This document shows, in pieces, positions 7,202 through 14,787 of a stretch of 35,533 nt of DNA. Numbering within the stretch: position 1 is the first letter of the stretch; every line of letters starts with the position of its first letter. Both the position numbers and the translations under genes were made by a program. Origin of the DNA: Actinomycetota bacterium. Lineage in GTDB: Bacteria; Actinomycetota; Actinomycetes; Nanopelagicales; Nanopelagicaceae. The notes under the pieces are model-generated. The model saw only the letters and a program-made list of their open reading frames with translations, was not told the origin of the DNA and made no database searches. Location: NCBI GenBank assembly GCA_016870795.1, contig VGAJ01000008.1:1-35533 (forward strand), given 5' to 3'.

Positions 7202-8290
7202 TTATCCTCGTTGAAAATTCTCATTTTCAGGAAAGTTCTCCACTATTGAAACAAGTAATTTACCTAAATCCTCTAGATCATTTAGTGAGCAACTCTCTAC
7301 TCCTGAATGGGTGTATCTAGTTGGTAGTGCTAAATCAACACAAGCCACTCCCTCACCAACTAATTGCACATAGGAGGCATCGGTTAATAATCCGATTGTT
7401 GCATGACGTTGCAGTGTTATTTTCGAATCTTTCGCGCTCTTATCGACAACGCTGACTAATTTAGGATGGGGTATTAAGCCATTTAAAGTCCCGCGGCCAT
7501 GGAAAGTATAGGTACCAAGAACTGGTCCTGCTCCAACTCTTACGCCATTACCCTCGGCTATATCTGGAGTATCAGATGCTGCTACTAAATCGATACTGAT
7601 TGCAGCCAGTGGCTTTATCGACTGAGCTGCGACCATAGCACCTCGAAGATTAAATTCCTCTTGAACAGATCCCACAATATGAACTGTGATTGCAGGGCGT
7701 TTTTGTTTCAAATGTTTTGCCAGTTCTACCAATAAAGCACAGCCCCCACGATCATCAATTGAAGTTGCTGCAACACGGTCGTTTAATAGTCTGACAAAAC
7801 TAGGTCGGTATACAACTGGAGTTCCAATATCGACTCCCGCATCCAATACTTCCTTAATGCTTGTTGCGCCAATATCAACATAGCATTCACCTATGGGTTT
7901 TACTCGATATTTTTCATCTGGCGGCGTTAAGTGATGCGAGACAAAACCAATAACGCCTTCAACGTTCTTGCCCCCTTTGGCCTGAAGGAGAACATTCGAT
8001 GCGGCTAAAATTCTCTCGGGTACGCCACCTACCCGTTCGATTCTTAAATAGCCATTCTCTTCAATCTTCTTAACAATCATTCCGAGTGAATCGGTGTGAG
8101 CAAATACCATTAATGCCGGGGCTTTTGGATTGGAGCCTCTCACCGTTGCAATTACATTGCCTAAAATATCGACCCTTAATTCATCAACTAGGTCTTTAAG
8201 GTCTCTGGAGAGCTTTTTGATCATCTCGTCTTCGAATCCAGACATGGCTGGAGTGAGACAGTAATCTTGAAGTCTTTCAATCAGGGACAT
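7202..8290 (-). CDS. M42-family metallohydrolase (FrvX/SgcX-like)
   Basis: This 362-residue protein is a full-length M42 glutamyl-aminopeptidase-like enzyme. Two-metal ligands and catalytic acids are all visible: His in FAHTDSLG, Asp in SIDDRGGC, the E-E pair in SVQEEFNLRGA, Asp in AISIDLVAASD, and the C-terminal His in TRYTHSGVE. The common V-G-L-R-G after the E-E pair is F-N-L-R-G here. M42 members include tetrahedral aminopeptidases, but FrvX and SgcX are encoded in sugar-PTS operons of E. coli. Its place inside a sugar ABC operon (TAATG overlap with the upstream permease, 34 bases before the kinase) suggests it removes an amide-linked or acyl group from an imported sugar conjugate. That function is inference; plain peptide cleavage is the alternative. 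Confidence 0.9.
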   Translation of the reverse strand: MSLIERLQDYCLTPAMSGFEDEMIKKLSRDLKDLVDELRVDILGNVIATVRGSNPKAPALMVFAHTDSLGMIVKKIEENGYLRIERVGGVPERILAASNVLLQAKGGKNVEGVIGFVSHHLTPPDEKYRVKPIGECYVDIGATSIKEVLDAGVDIGTPVVYRPSFVRLLNDRVAATSIDDRGGCALLVELAKHLKQKRPAITVHIVGSVQEEFNLRGAMVAAQSIKPLAAISIDLVAASDTPDIAEGNGVRVGAGPVLGTYTFHGRGTLNGLIPHPKLVSVVDKSAKDSKITLQRHATIGLLTDASYVQLVGEGVACVDLALPTRYTHSGVESCSLNDLEDLGKLLVSIVENFPENENFQRG

Positions 8291-9315
8291 TATGACTCCA
8301 ATGACTTGTTGATGGATTTAGAGCGGCGTCTATTTTCTAATACAACATTGAATATCATGACTAGCACCAATACTCCACCCTGTGCTGCAAGATAGAAGAA
8401 TTGATTGAAGCGAAGAGCATTAAATCCGGATGCAACCATTTGTAACACAATTGTGGCCAAAACAACGCCAGTAACAGTCCCAAATCCCCCCATCGGATTT
8501 ACTCCACCTAAAACCACAACAACTATGGCTAAAAGGATATATGAATTTCCAAAGTCCGGACTTGCAGCAGACATGCGAGAAGCAATAATCAAGCCAGCAA
8601 GCGATGATAAGAGGCCTGAGATCACATAGGTCCAGGCTATAACCCTCTTATCCCCCATAACACTGTATTGAGCCGCCTTTCGATTAGTACCGATGAGGAA
8701 AATCTTTAAGCCCAAACTGCTCCGATTGATGATTAGGGCGACCAATAAAGCAATTAAGACCATGAGCACAAATGGCGTTGGCACACCAAAAAATGTTCCA
8801 TTACCGATACGAGCAAATTGCTCCGGAAGACCAGAGATAGAAACTCCGTTTGTTAATCCAATTGCTATGCCATTGAATAATGTGAGGGTTGCCAAGGTAG
8901 CTAATATTGGCGTGATGTTTAAAACAGCGATTAGAAGCGCATTGATACCACCGCAAATCAAACCAAGCAAAATACCAGCCAGGCATGCCATCAGAATCCA
9001 CAGATTCGTTATTTCTCCATCCTCACTCATATGTTTTGTAAGAATGTATGCGGCTAATAGCGCTGCCAGATTAGATGTTGCGACTATGGATAAATCTATT
9101 CCACCTGTGAGCATAGATAGCATGACTGCAATCGAGAGTATTGCTACCTCTGGGATTTGAAATGCCATCGAAGTGAAATTCTCCGGGGTAAAAAAGATAT
9201 CAGAGGAGAAGTAAGAGAAAATTAGAAGTACTAGAAGAGTAAAACCCATCAGCTGAGTTACTTTTCGATCTGATAAAAGGGTCGAGGAGGCGAACCGATT
9301 TCTTAACTCACTCAT
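8290..9315 (-). CDS. Sugar ABC transporter permease, RbsC family (second)
   Basis: The 341-residue polytopic protein has about 8-10 hydrophobic segments and the RbsC/AraH-type landmarks: MLTGGIDLSIVA after the second segment, a GINALLIAVLNITPILATLATL re-entrant part, and the ATPase-contacting LGGVNPMGGFGTVTGV loop near residue 270. It forms a heterodimeric channel with the adjacent permease. The basic tail (ENRRRSKS) agrees with a cytoplasmic C-terminus. Its start overlaps the upstream permease by 8 bases and its stop overlaps the M42 start (TAATG), so translation of the block is probably coupled. The substrate cannot be read from the sequence; relatives carry ribose, rhamnose, AI-2, erythritol and other small sugars. 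Confidence 0.93.
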   Translation of the reverse strand: MSELRNRFASSTLLSDRKVTQLMGFTLLVLLIFSYFSSDIFFTPENFTSMAFQIPEVAILSIAVMLSMLTGGIDLSIVATSNLAALLAAYILTKHMSEDGEITNLWILMACLAGILLGLICGGINALLIAVLNITPILATLATLTLFNGIAIGLTNGVSISGLPEQFARIGNGTFFGVPTPFVLMVLIALLVALIINRSSLGLKIFLIGTNRKAAQYSVMGDKRVIAWTYVISGLLSSLAGLIIASRMSAASPDFGNSYILLAIVVVVLGGVNPMGGFGTVTGVVLATIVLQMVASGFNALRFNQFFYLAAQGGVLVLVMIFNVVLENRRRSKSINKSLES

Positions 9316-10342
9316 TTGAATCTACCTCACCCTCTGAGAGAGCTCGACGTCTTTTATTGCGTCGACTTTCGCTGATGGCTTGAAGGGTTATTCCAATAAC
9401 CAGAAGAGCTCCAACAGCCGCTCGCTGCCAAGAACTACTAACGCCCAGAAGTACTAGATTGTTTTTGATTAAATTAATAAAGAGCACTCCTAGAACAGTT
9501 CCAAAAACAGTTCCATAACCACCCATGATGCTGGCGCCACCCAAGACAACTGCTGCAATGATGTCTAATTCAGATCCTGCTAGATCATAAGGATTTGCTT
9601 TCCTTTGCAACGAGACATACAAAATTCCAGCCAGTCCTGAAAGGGCACCAGCCAAGAGATAGATTTTTGTCTGAGTTCCTTTAACTGAAATTCCTAAACG
9701 GCGTGTTGGTTCTACTCCGCCACCTAAGGCGTAAACAGATCGACCAAAGAGCGTTCTACTTAAAATCAGTGAGATAAGAATTGTAATTATGGTTATAGGG
9801 ATGACCAGAACATGGAGTCGAACTAATGTGCCAGCTGCGGATTCAAACTTTACTAAATCTGCTGTTGAAAACTGATCGAGGGCAATAGGGATATCACTGA
9901 TGAATGAGGAGCCAATTAATGTCAGCATCAAACCTCGGAATATTCCGGCTGTTCCTAGAGTCGCTATTAGAGTAGGAATTCCAAACCCAGCAATAGCAAT
10001 TGCATTTACTCCTCCCAGTAGGGTGCCAATCACGATAGCTAAGACAATTGGGATCAAAAGACTCTCGCCATCTAGCTCAAACTTTTGCATGATAACCACG
10101 GCGGTATAGCCCGCAAATATTCCCACTATGGGAAATGAAACATCTATTCCACCGCTGATAATTACAATTAATACACCCAAGGCAAAAAGTAGTTGAACAA
10201 ATGATGATCTCAAGATGTCAAAAAGGTTGGCAAGTGTGAAAAACTCAGGACTCTTAGACCCAATTACAAGAGAAAATATCACGATAGCCAAAATGAGCAC
10301 AGTTTCGTTTCGCATTAATAATCTCTTTAAGTTGGGGTTCAA
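9308..10342 (-). CDS. Sugar ABC transporter permease, RbsC family (first)
   Basis: This 344-residue integral membrane protein is the partner permease. It carries VIISGGIDVSFPIVGIF, GVNAIAIAGFGIPTLIATL and the coupling-helix region LGGASIMGGYGTVFGTVLG near residue 270. The two permeases differ, so the channel is a heterodimer, as in LsrC/LsrD and the RhaP/RhaQ pair, rather than the RbsC homodimer. The start overlaps the ATPase stop by 4 bases (ATGA type), and the stop region overlaps the next permease by 8. It ends with a highly basic tail (ESRRNKRRRA). Nothing in the sequence defines the substrate. Confidence 0.93.
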   Translation of the reverse strand: MNPNLKRLLMRNETVLILAIVIFSLVIGSKSPEFFTLANLFDILRSSFVQLLFALGVLIVIISGGIDVSFPIVGIFAGYTAVVIMQKFELDGESLLIPIVLAIVIGTLLGGVNAIAIAGFGIPTLIATLGTAGIFRGLMLTLIGSSFISDIPIALDQFSTADLVKFESAAGTLVRLHVLVIPITIITILISLILSRTLFGRSVYALGGGVEPTRRLGISVKGTQTKIYLLAGALSGLAGILYVSLQRKANPYDLAGSELDIIAAVVLGGASIMGGYGTVFGTVLGVLFINLIKNNLVLLGVSSSWQRAAVGALLVIGITLQAISESRRNKRRRALSEGEVDSNE

Positions 10343-11835
10343 TTCAGCTCCTTATAAATCGCACTCTCGCTGATTTGATTATCAATAAATTCTTTGGAAA
10401 TTTTGCCATGTCGAATTACCAAAACTTTATGACAAATTTGCACTAACTCTGGAATATCATCAGAAACCAAGAGAAAAGCCATTCCAGCCTGTGCTCTATC
10501 TCGAATAATCTCAAGTATTTCACGCTTGGAACCAACATCGACGCCTACCGTTGGGCCGTTGAGAATCATGACTTTCGGGTTAATTGAAAGCCATTTAGCT
10601 AGGACTACTCTCTGTTGATTTCCGCCCGAGAGGGAGGAGACAGGATTGCTTGGATTTTTAGTTTTTATTCGTAGTTCTGAGATCCAAGAGCTTCCAATTT
10701 TCGCTAATTTCTTTTTTGATATAGATCCCCATCGACTCCTTTGCCTATCTAGTCCCACAGCAACAATATTGCGCAGAATTGATTGCTCAAGAAATAATCC
10801 TTGGGTTAATCGATCTGGTGGTACATAACCAATACCGGAAGCTAATGCCGCCTCTGGTGAATTTAGAGTCACCTCTTTTCCATCTACTTTAATAGAGCCT
10901 GCATCTACTGGGTATTGTCCAAAAATTGCCTCAGCTAACTCTGTTCGGCCTGAGCCAAGTAGGCCAGTTAATCCAATAATCTCTCCTTCGGAAATAGAGA
11001 AAGAAACATCATCAAAAGTATTTTTTGAAGTTAGTTTCTCAAGCTCTACAAGGGTTCGAGGATTTTTACCTAAAAGCGGCGCAATTCGAGAAGTTGCTAT
11101 CTCTGAACCGGTCATAGCCGTGGCTATCTCTTTAGCTTTAAAATCTGACATCAAACCTTCAGCTACTACTTCGCCATTTCGTAAGACGGTAATGGTGTTA
11201 CAGATCTCTTGAATTTCATCAATTTTATGGCTAACAAAAACAATTGCTACTCCACGCTTGCGAAGCTGGTCCACAACTTCAAATAGCTTCTTGACTTCTT
11301 TGCGAGTTAAAGCCGTGGTTGGTTCATCCATAAATAGCATCTGTACGCCCAAATTGGTGGCCCGAGCGATTGCTATTAACTGCTTAGATGCAATTGAGGT
11401 TTCAAGTAGAGGTGAGTTTATATCAATGTCTACGCCGATATGCCCCAAGGCCTCTTCAGCTATTTTCTTGGTCTCTTTTTTCCCAATAAATCTTGAAGAA
11501 TTCAATATGTTTGTTGGAAGGGCAATATTTTCAGCAACGGTTAAATTAGGAAGTAAGGAAAAATCTTGGAAGATTACCTGCACCCCTTCATTGACCGCTT
11601 GACGAGGAGATAGGTGAGTAAATTCTTTTCCTGCAAGTGTAATTAATCCAGAATCTGGGGCATGCACGCCTGACATAATTTTTATTAACGTTGATTTGCC
11701 GGACCCATTCTCGCCGGCAAGGCAGTGGACTTCTTCAGCGGAGACTGACATTGATACTCCCGCTAAAGCCTTTGCGCCTCCAAAGCTCTTTACAATATTC
11801 CTTACACTGTACTCAGCGGTTTGCGTGGCTAGCAT
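10339..11835 (-). CDS. Sugar ABC transporter ATP-binding protein, RbsA/MglA type
   Basis: This 498-residue protein contains two fused nucleotide-binding domains. Domain 1 has Walker A GENGSGKST (about residues 42-50) and Walker B MLFMDEPTTALT, but its signature motif is degenerate (TSIASKQ). Domain 2 has a degenerate Walker A (GLLGSGRTE), an intact signature LSGGNQQR, and a Walker B reading MILNGPTVGVD, where the catalytic D-E of the usual LDEPT is replaced by N-G. So only one composite site, Walker A/B of domain 1 with the LSGG of domain 2, looks competent. It follows a 152-base gap after the binding-protein gene and overlaps the permease by 4 bases. GGAAAGG precedes ATG 11835. Confidence 0.95.
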   Translation of the reverse strand: MLATQTAEYSVRNIVKSFGGAKALAGVSMSVSAEEVHCLAGENGSGKSTLIKIMSGVHAPDSGLITLAGKEFTHLSPRQAVNEGVQVIFQDFSLLPNLTVAENIALPTNILNSSRFIGKKETKKIAEEALGHIGVDIDINSPLLETSIASKQLIAIARATNLGVQMLFMDEPTTALTRKEVKKLFEVVDQLRKRGVAIVFVSHKIDEIQEICNTITVLRNGEVVAEGLMSDFKAKEIATAMTGSEIATSRIAPLLGKNPRTLVELEKLTSKNTFDDVSFSISEGEIIGLTGLLGSGRTELAEAIFGQYPVDAGSIKVDGKEVTLNSPEAALASGIGYVPPDRLTQGLFLEQSILRNIVAVGLDRQRSRWGSISKKKLAKIGSSWISELRIKTKNPSNPVSSLSGGNQQRVVLAKWLSINPKVMILNGPTVGVDVGSKREILEIIRDRAQAGMAFLLVSDDIPELVQICHKVLVIRHGKISKEFIDNQISESAIYKELN

Positions 11836-11930
11836 TTAAACCCGCCTTTCCTTTTCAATCAGGTTAGTTAAGCACTAATCGATTCTCAATATGAGTCTAC
11901 TGCGCCATGAGAAACGTGTCGTTAATGAAA

Positions 11931-11955
11931 GTGGGGCGCGGTGTGCGCGCCCCAC
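11931..11955 (-). terminator. Strong GC hairpin between binding-protein and ATPase genes
   Basis: GTGGGGCGCG (11931-11940), loop GTGTG, then CGCGCCCCAC (11946-11955) is a perfect 10-bp stem, the most GC-rich structure in this AT-rich intergenic space. Read leftward it is followed by TTTCATTAAC, too poor in T for a classical terminator. It lies 33 bases after the binding-protein stop. Position and strength suggest partial termination or a 3'-end stabiliser that lets the binding protein be made in excess over the membrane parts. That role is known for hairpins in other ABC operons and is inferred here. Confidence 0.7.
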
Positions 11956-11987
11956 AATCTTCCAACAACTAGCAAGCTAGCAAGTGC

Positions 11988-12983
11988 TTAGATGTTGTAC
12001 TTACTTGCGTTGTTCTTATCGACGATAACCCATGCAGCTCCATTGAAGCTCTTAGGATTTGTCTTGCTGACAGTGATCTTGTTATAGCCCTTAACTTTCA
12101 GGTTCATTCCAGCCTTAATTTTCTGTCCCTTGTTTAAAAGTTCCAGCATGTTAAGCATGGCCTGACCGGCAAGCGCTGAGTCCCAGAAGAAGATCTTGTC
12201 AATGGCACCTGTTTGCAGCCACTTATTTGTCATTGATGGAATTGATGTTCCCATCACGCAAACTTTGTCGTTTAGTCCGAGCTCCTCAACTGCTCGTCCA
12301 ATACCAACAACGTCATTGGCAGAAGACCCCTCAAATCCCTTGAGATCTGGATATTTCTTCAACAATTCTTTTGTCTTGTTGTAAGCAACATCGGCATCTT
12401 CTTTTGATTCAATTGGGTCTTCAACTCTTGTGATGTTTGGATACTTGCTCTTTGCTTGCTCGTAAGCTCCAGCAACCCACTCGTTATGGCTTCCATTGGT
12501 AAGTGTTCCAACAAATGCAACATACTTACCAGAATTACCCATACATGTGGCGAGGTTATCCATCATCACTGCGCCATAAGCAGCATTTTCGAATGCTTCA
12601 ATATTTGCATCTGCATTCTTTATGCCACCGGCTTCGTGAGTTACAACTTTAATTCCAGCTTTCTTTGCTTTCTTGATAACGCCATCAATCGAAGCTACAT
12701 CGTTGGGGACAATTCCGATTCCTGTTACTTTTTGAGCAATCAGGTCCTCAACCATCTTGGCTTGTTTTTCTGGTGAAGCATCTGTTGCGCCAGTCATGGA
12801 GGCGTCGATCTTGTTCTTCTTGGCCCAAGACTTGATTCCTTTATCCATATTGTCGAACCAGCCAACACCAATCAACTTAACAGAGATGACGTATCTCTTC
12901 TTAGCAGCTTGGCTTGTTGCCGTTCCAGTTGTCAGCAAAAGAGCAAACGCTGCACCAACTGCTATCCATTTCTTGTTATTCAT
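11988..12983 (-). CDS. Sugar-binding protein of ABC transporter, LsrB/RhaS-like
   Basis: This 331-residue type I periplasmic-binding protein has a Sec signal (basic start, hydrophobic residues 7-20, likely cleavage after SQA near residue 26). The mature start VISVKLIGVGWFDNMDKG and the body VTHEAGG, GTLTNGSHNEW and FEGSSANDVVG align by eye with LsrB. Of the six known LsrB contacts to AI-2, the first Lys is present, but the Asp-Gln pair is replaced by Ser-His and the Pro by Ser, so the ligand is probably not AI-2. No lipobox cysteine follows the signal, which is unusual for a Gram-positive transporter. ATG 12983 is preceded by AGGAG at 12989-12993. It is the first gene of the leftward transporter block. 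Confidence 0.93.
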   Translation of the reverse strand: MNNKKWIAVGAAFALLLTTGTATSQAAKKRYVISVKLIGVGWFDNMDKGIKSWAKKNKIDASMTGATDASPEKQAKMVEDLIAQKVTGIGIVPNDVASIDGVIKKAKKAGIKVVTHEAGGIKNADANIEAFENAAYGAVMMDNLATCMGNSGKYVAFVGTLTNGSHNEWVAGAYEQAKSKYPNITRVEDPIESKEDADVAYNKTKELLKKYPDLKGFEGSSANDVVGIGRAVEELGLNDKVCVMGTSIPSMTNKWLQTGAIDKIFFWDSALAGQAMLNMLELLNKGQKIKAGMNLKVKGYNKITVSKTNPKSFNGAAWVIVDKNNASKYNI

Positions 12984-13014
12984 TCATACTCCTAGGTTGT
13001 ATGGCCCTTATTGG

Positions 13015-13035
13015 GGGTCAACTTGTAATTGACCC
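13015..13035. promoter_or_regulatory. 21-bp palindromic operator candidate
   Basis: GGGTCAA (13015-13021), a 7-base centre CTTGTAA, and TTGACCC (13029-13035) form a perfect inverted repeat midway between the divergent binding-protein and dhaK genes; a further GGGTC follows at 13040-13044. The right arm overlaps the -35 box proposed for dhaK. The geometry fits a dimeric repressor controlling both directions. The DeoR-type protein of the island is the nearest candidate; binding is inferred. Confidence 0.6.
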
Positions 13036-13056
13036 GTTAGGGTCTAGCGGTATCTT
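13029..13056 (+). promoter_or_regulatory. Putative dhaK promoter
   Basis: TTGACC (13029-13034) and TATCTT (13051-13056) are separated by 16 bases, a reasonable -35/-10 pair. It would give a leader of roughly 95 bases. A second possible -10 box, TATAAA at 13121-13126, lies nearer to the ATG at 13160 but has no clear -35. The first -35 is inside the palindrome at 13015-13035. Confidence 0.4.
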
Positions 13057-13159
13057 TTCCCTTTTCACAAACAGAGTCAAGGTACCTGTGAAGTTTTGCT
13101 GGGCTCCATCACAAAATTGTTATAAACTCCCCACACCTCAAAGAGATAGGCTCGCTTTT

Positions 13160-14161
13160 ATGCAGAAAATATTAAACATCCCAAAAGAATTTGTTAGCGA
13201 GATGCTAGAAGGAATTCTTCAGGCATATCCAACCCAATTAAAAGCTGTAGACGGTGACAACCATGCCCTGGCTCGCGCCGATGCCCCGATTGCCGGCAAA
13301 GTTGGAATAACCACCGGAGGAGGCTCTGGCCATCTTCCTTTATTCCTAGGTTATGTTGGAAAAGGCTTACTCGATGGAGTGGCAGTTGGAGATGTTTTTC
13401 AAAGTCCGACAGCAGATCAGATGTTGGCGGTAACCAAGCAAGTTAATTCAGGTGCTGGAGTTCTCTACATCTATGGTAATTATGGTGGAGATGTTATGAA
13501 TTTTGATCTTGCTGCTGAGTTAGCTGGAGCTGAGGGAATTCGCGTTGAAACTATTCTAGGAGCCGATGATGTCGCTTCAGCTCCAAAAGGAGAAGAATCT
13601 CGCAGACGAGGCATTGCCGGAATTTTCTTTCTCTATAAAGTGGCAGGTGCAGCTGCAGCTGCAGGTAAGTCACTAGATGAAGTAGTTGCCATCACCAAGC
13701 GAGCTGCTGCCCAGACGCGAACAATGGGAGTAGCACTTAGCCCAGTCACTCTTCCAACCGTTGGACACCCCACATTTGAAGTCAAAGCTGGCGAAATGGA
13801 AATTGGCATGGGTATTCATGGAGAGCCAGGAATTAGAAAAGCTAAATTAGAGACTGCAGACCAGATTACTGCAGAACTAATCAGTGCAATAAAGAATGAT
13901 CTGTCATTAAAGTCCGGAGATAAAGTATGTGTTTTGATGAATAGCCTGGGAGCGACGCCTCCTGAGGAGCTATACATCATGTACCGTCAAGTAAAAAAGA
14001 TTTTCAGTGGCGACGGAATTGATGTAGCTAGGGTATATGTTGGTGAGTTTGCCACTTCGCTGGAGATGGCTGGTGCATCTATTTCAGTCATTAGAGTTGA
14101 CTCAGAACTACTTGGTTACATTAACGCCCCCGCCGACACTCCTTTCTTTACCCAGGTATGA
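13160..14161 (+). CDS. dhaK: Dihydroxyacetone kinase-type subunit DhaK
   Basis: The 333-residue product is a complete DhaK domain. RADAPIAGKVGITTGGGSGH carries the active-site His58. NYGGDVMNFD holds the catalytic Asp111. MEIGMGIHGEPG holds His220, which in E. coli DhaK (H218) binds the ketone covalently. The usual GGGSGHEP reads GHLP here, so the Glu after the first His is Leu. The frame runs upstream of ATG 13160 into the promoter and the opposite gene, so a longer start is rejected. DhaK and DhaL are separate, as in PTS-dependent systems, but no DhaM is present; ATP-dependent ketotriose or ketotetrose kinases (erythrulose kinase type) are plausible relatives. It overlaps dhaL by 4 bases (ATGA). 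Confidence 0.9.
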   Translation: MQKILNIPKEFVSEMLEGILQAYPTQLKAVDGDNHALARADAPIAGKVGITTGGGSGHLPLFLGYVGKGLLDGVAVGDVFQSPTADQMLAVTKQVNSGAGVLYIYGNYGGDVMNFDLAAELAGAEGIRVETILGADDVASAPKGEESRRRGIAGIFFLYKVAGAAAAAGKSLDEVVAITKRAAAQTRTMGVALSPVTLPTVGHPTFEVKAGEMEIGMGIHGEPGIRKAKLETADQITAELISAIKNDLSLKSGDKVCVLMNSLGATPPEELYIMYRQVKKIFSGDGIDVARVYVGEFATSLEMAGASISVIRVDSELLGYINAPADTPFFTQV

Positions 14162-14745
14162 GTGAATTTTCTGCGACTTTAGAGAAAGTAGCCAAGGCGC
14201 TGGAAAACAACTCAAAGAGATTTGAGGAGTTAGATTCAGCTGCTGGAGATGGGGACTTAGGTATTACAGCGGGAAAAATTGCTGAAGGAATAAGATCTGG
14301 CATTTCATTATCAACTGGAGATTTAAAGGCAGATCTCATGATGCTGGGCCGTGAAATTTCAAAGTCAGCGCCCTCAACCTTTGGCACTTTGTTTGCCACA
14401 GGTTTTATAAGAGCATCAGGGGTAGTTTCAAATGAATATTCTCCTTTAGAGAATGTTCAAAAGGGCTTCAAAGCTGCATTTGAAGGAATTGCTGCGCGCG
14501 GAAAAGCATCGATTGGTGAGAGAACTTTGCTCGATGCGCTAGCGCCGGCGCTAACTGCCCTAAATGATGCCAGCGATCTTCGATCCGGTCTCTCCTCTGC
14601 TGCAATAGCTGCCAGGGGTGGCGCAAAAGCAACAGCAGAGATGATGCCACGTCACGGTAGAGCGGGATGGATTGGGGAGAGAGCCAAAGGGCTTGAAGAT
14701 GCTGGAGCTAATGTGATTGCTGTTGTTTTTGAAGCTCTTCAATAA
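14158..14745 (+). CDS. dhaL: Dihydroxyacetone kinase-type subunit DhaL
   Basis: This 195-residue protein is the nucleotide-binding partner of DhaK. The metal-ADP site LDSAAGDGDLG provides D26, D31 and D33. SAPSTFGTLFATGF follows in the helical barrel, GERTLLDALAPA near residue 122 is a strongly conserved segment, and RAGWIGERAKGLEDAGA closes the family pattern. Length is normal for a stand-alone DhaL. It overlaps dhaK by 4 bases and no terminator hairpin with a T-tract follows. With DhaK it should transfer phosphate to a short ketose. In PTS-dependent enzymes DhaL keeps its ADP and is rephosphorylated by DhaM; without DhaM nearby it either exchanges ADP for ATP or uses a DhaM encoded elsewhere. 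Confidence 0.9.
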   Translation: MSEFSATLEKVAKALENNSKRFEELDSAAGDGDLGITAGKIAEGIRSGISLSTGDLKADLMMLGREISKSAPSTFGTLFATGFIRASGVVSNEYSPLENVQKGFKAAFEGIAARGKASIGERTLLDALAPALTALNDASDLRSGLSSAAIAARGGAKATAEMMPRHGRAGWIGERAKGLEDAGANVIAVVFEALQ

Positions 14746-14787
14746 TCTATAAACAGTAATAAATAGTTCTAACTATCCCCCTCTCTC

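Noticed and set aside
12914-13159. Longer N-terminus for dhaK
   Set aside because: The frame is open, but it runs through the promoter region and into the opposite-strand binding-protein gene. DhaK homology begins at ATG 13160 and the length from there is normal.
271-14745. A literal Lsr autoinducer-2 uptake and processing operon
   Set aside because: Four types of part agree (ABC importer, FGGY kinase, LsrF-like, LsrG-like), but most AI-2 contact residues of LsrB are changed, the kinase looks nearer to xylulokinase, and the regulator is DeoR-type with a DeoRC sensor rather than LsrR-type.
14763-14776. ATAGTT-CT-AACTAT as a terminator between dhaL and the convergent small gene
   Set aside because: The two-base loop cannot close, the stem is AT-rich, and no T-tract of useful length follows on either strand.
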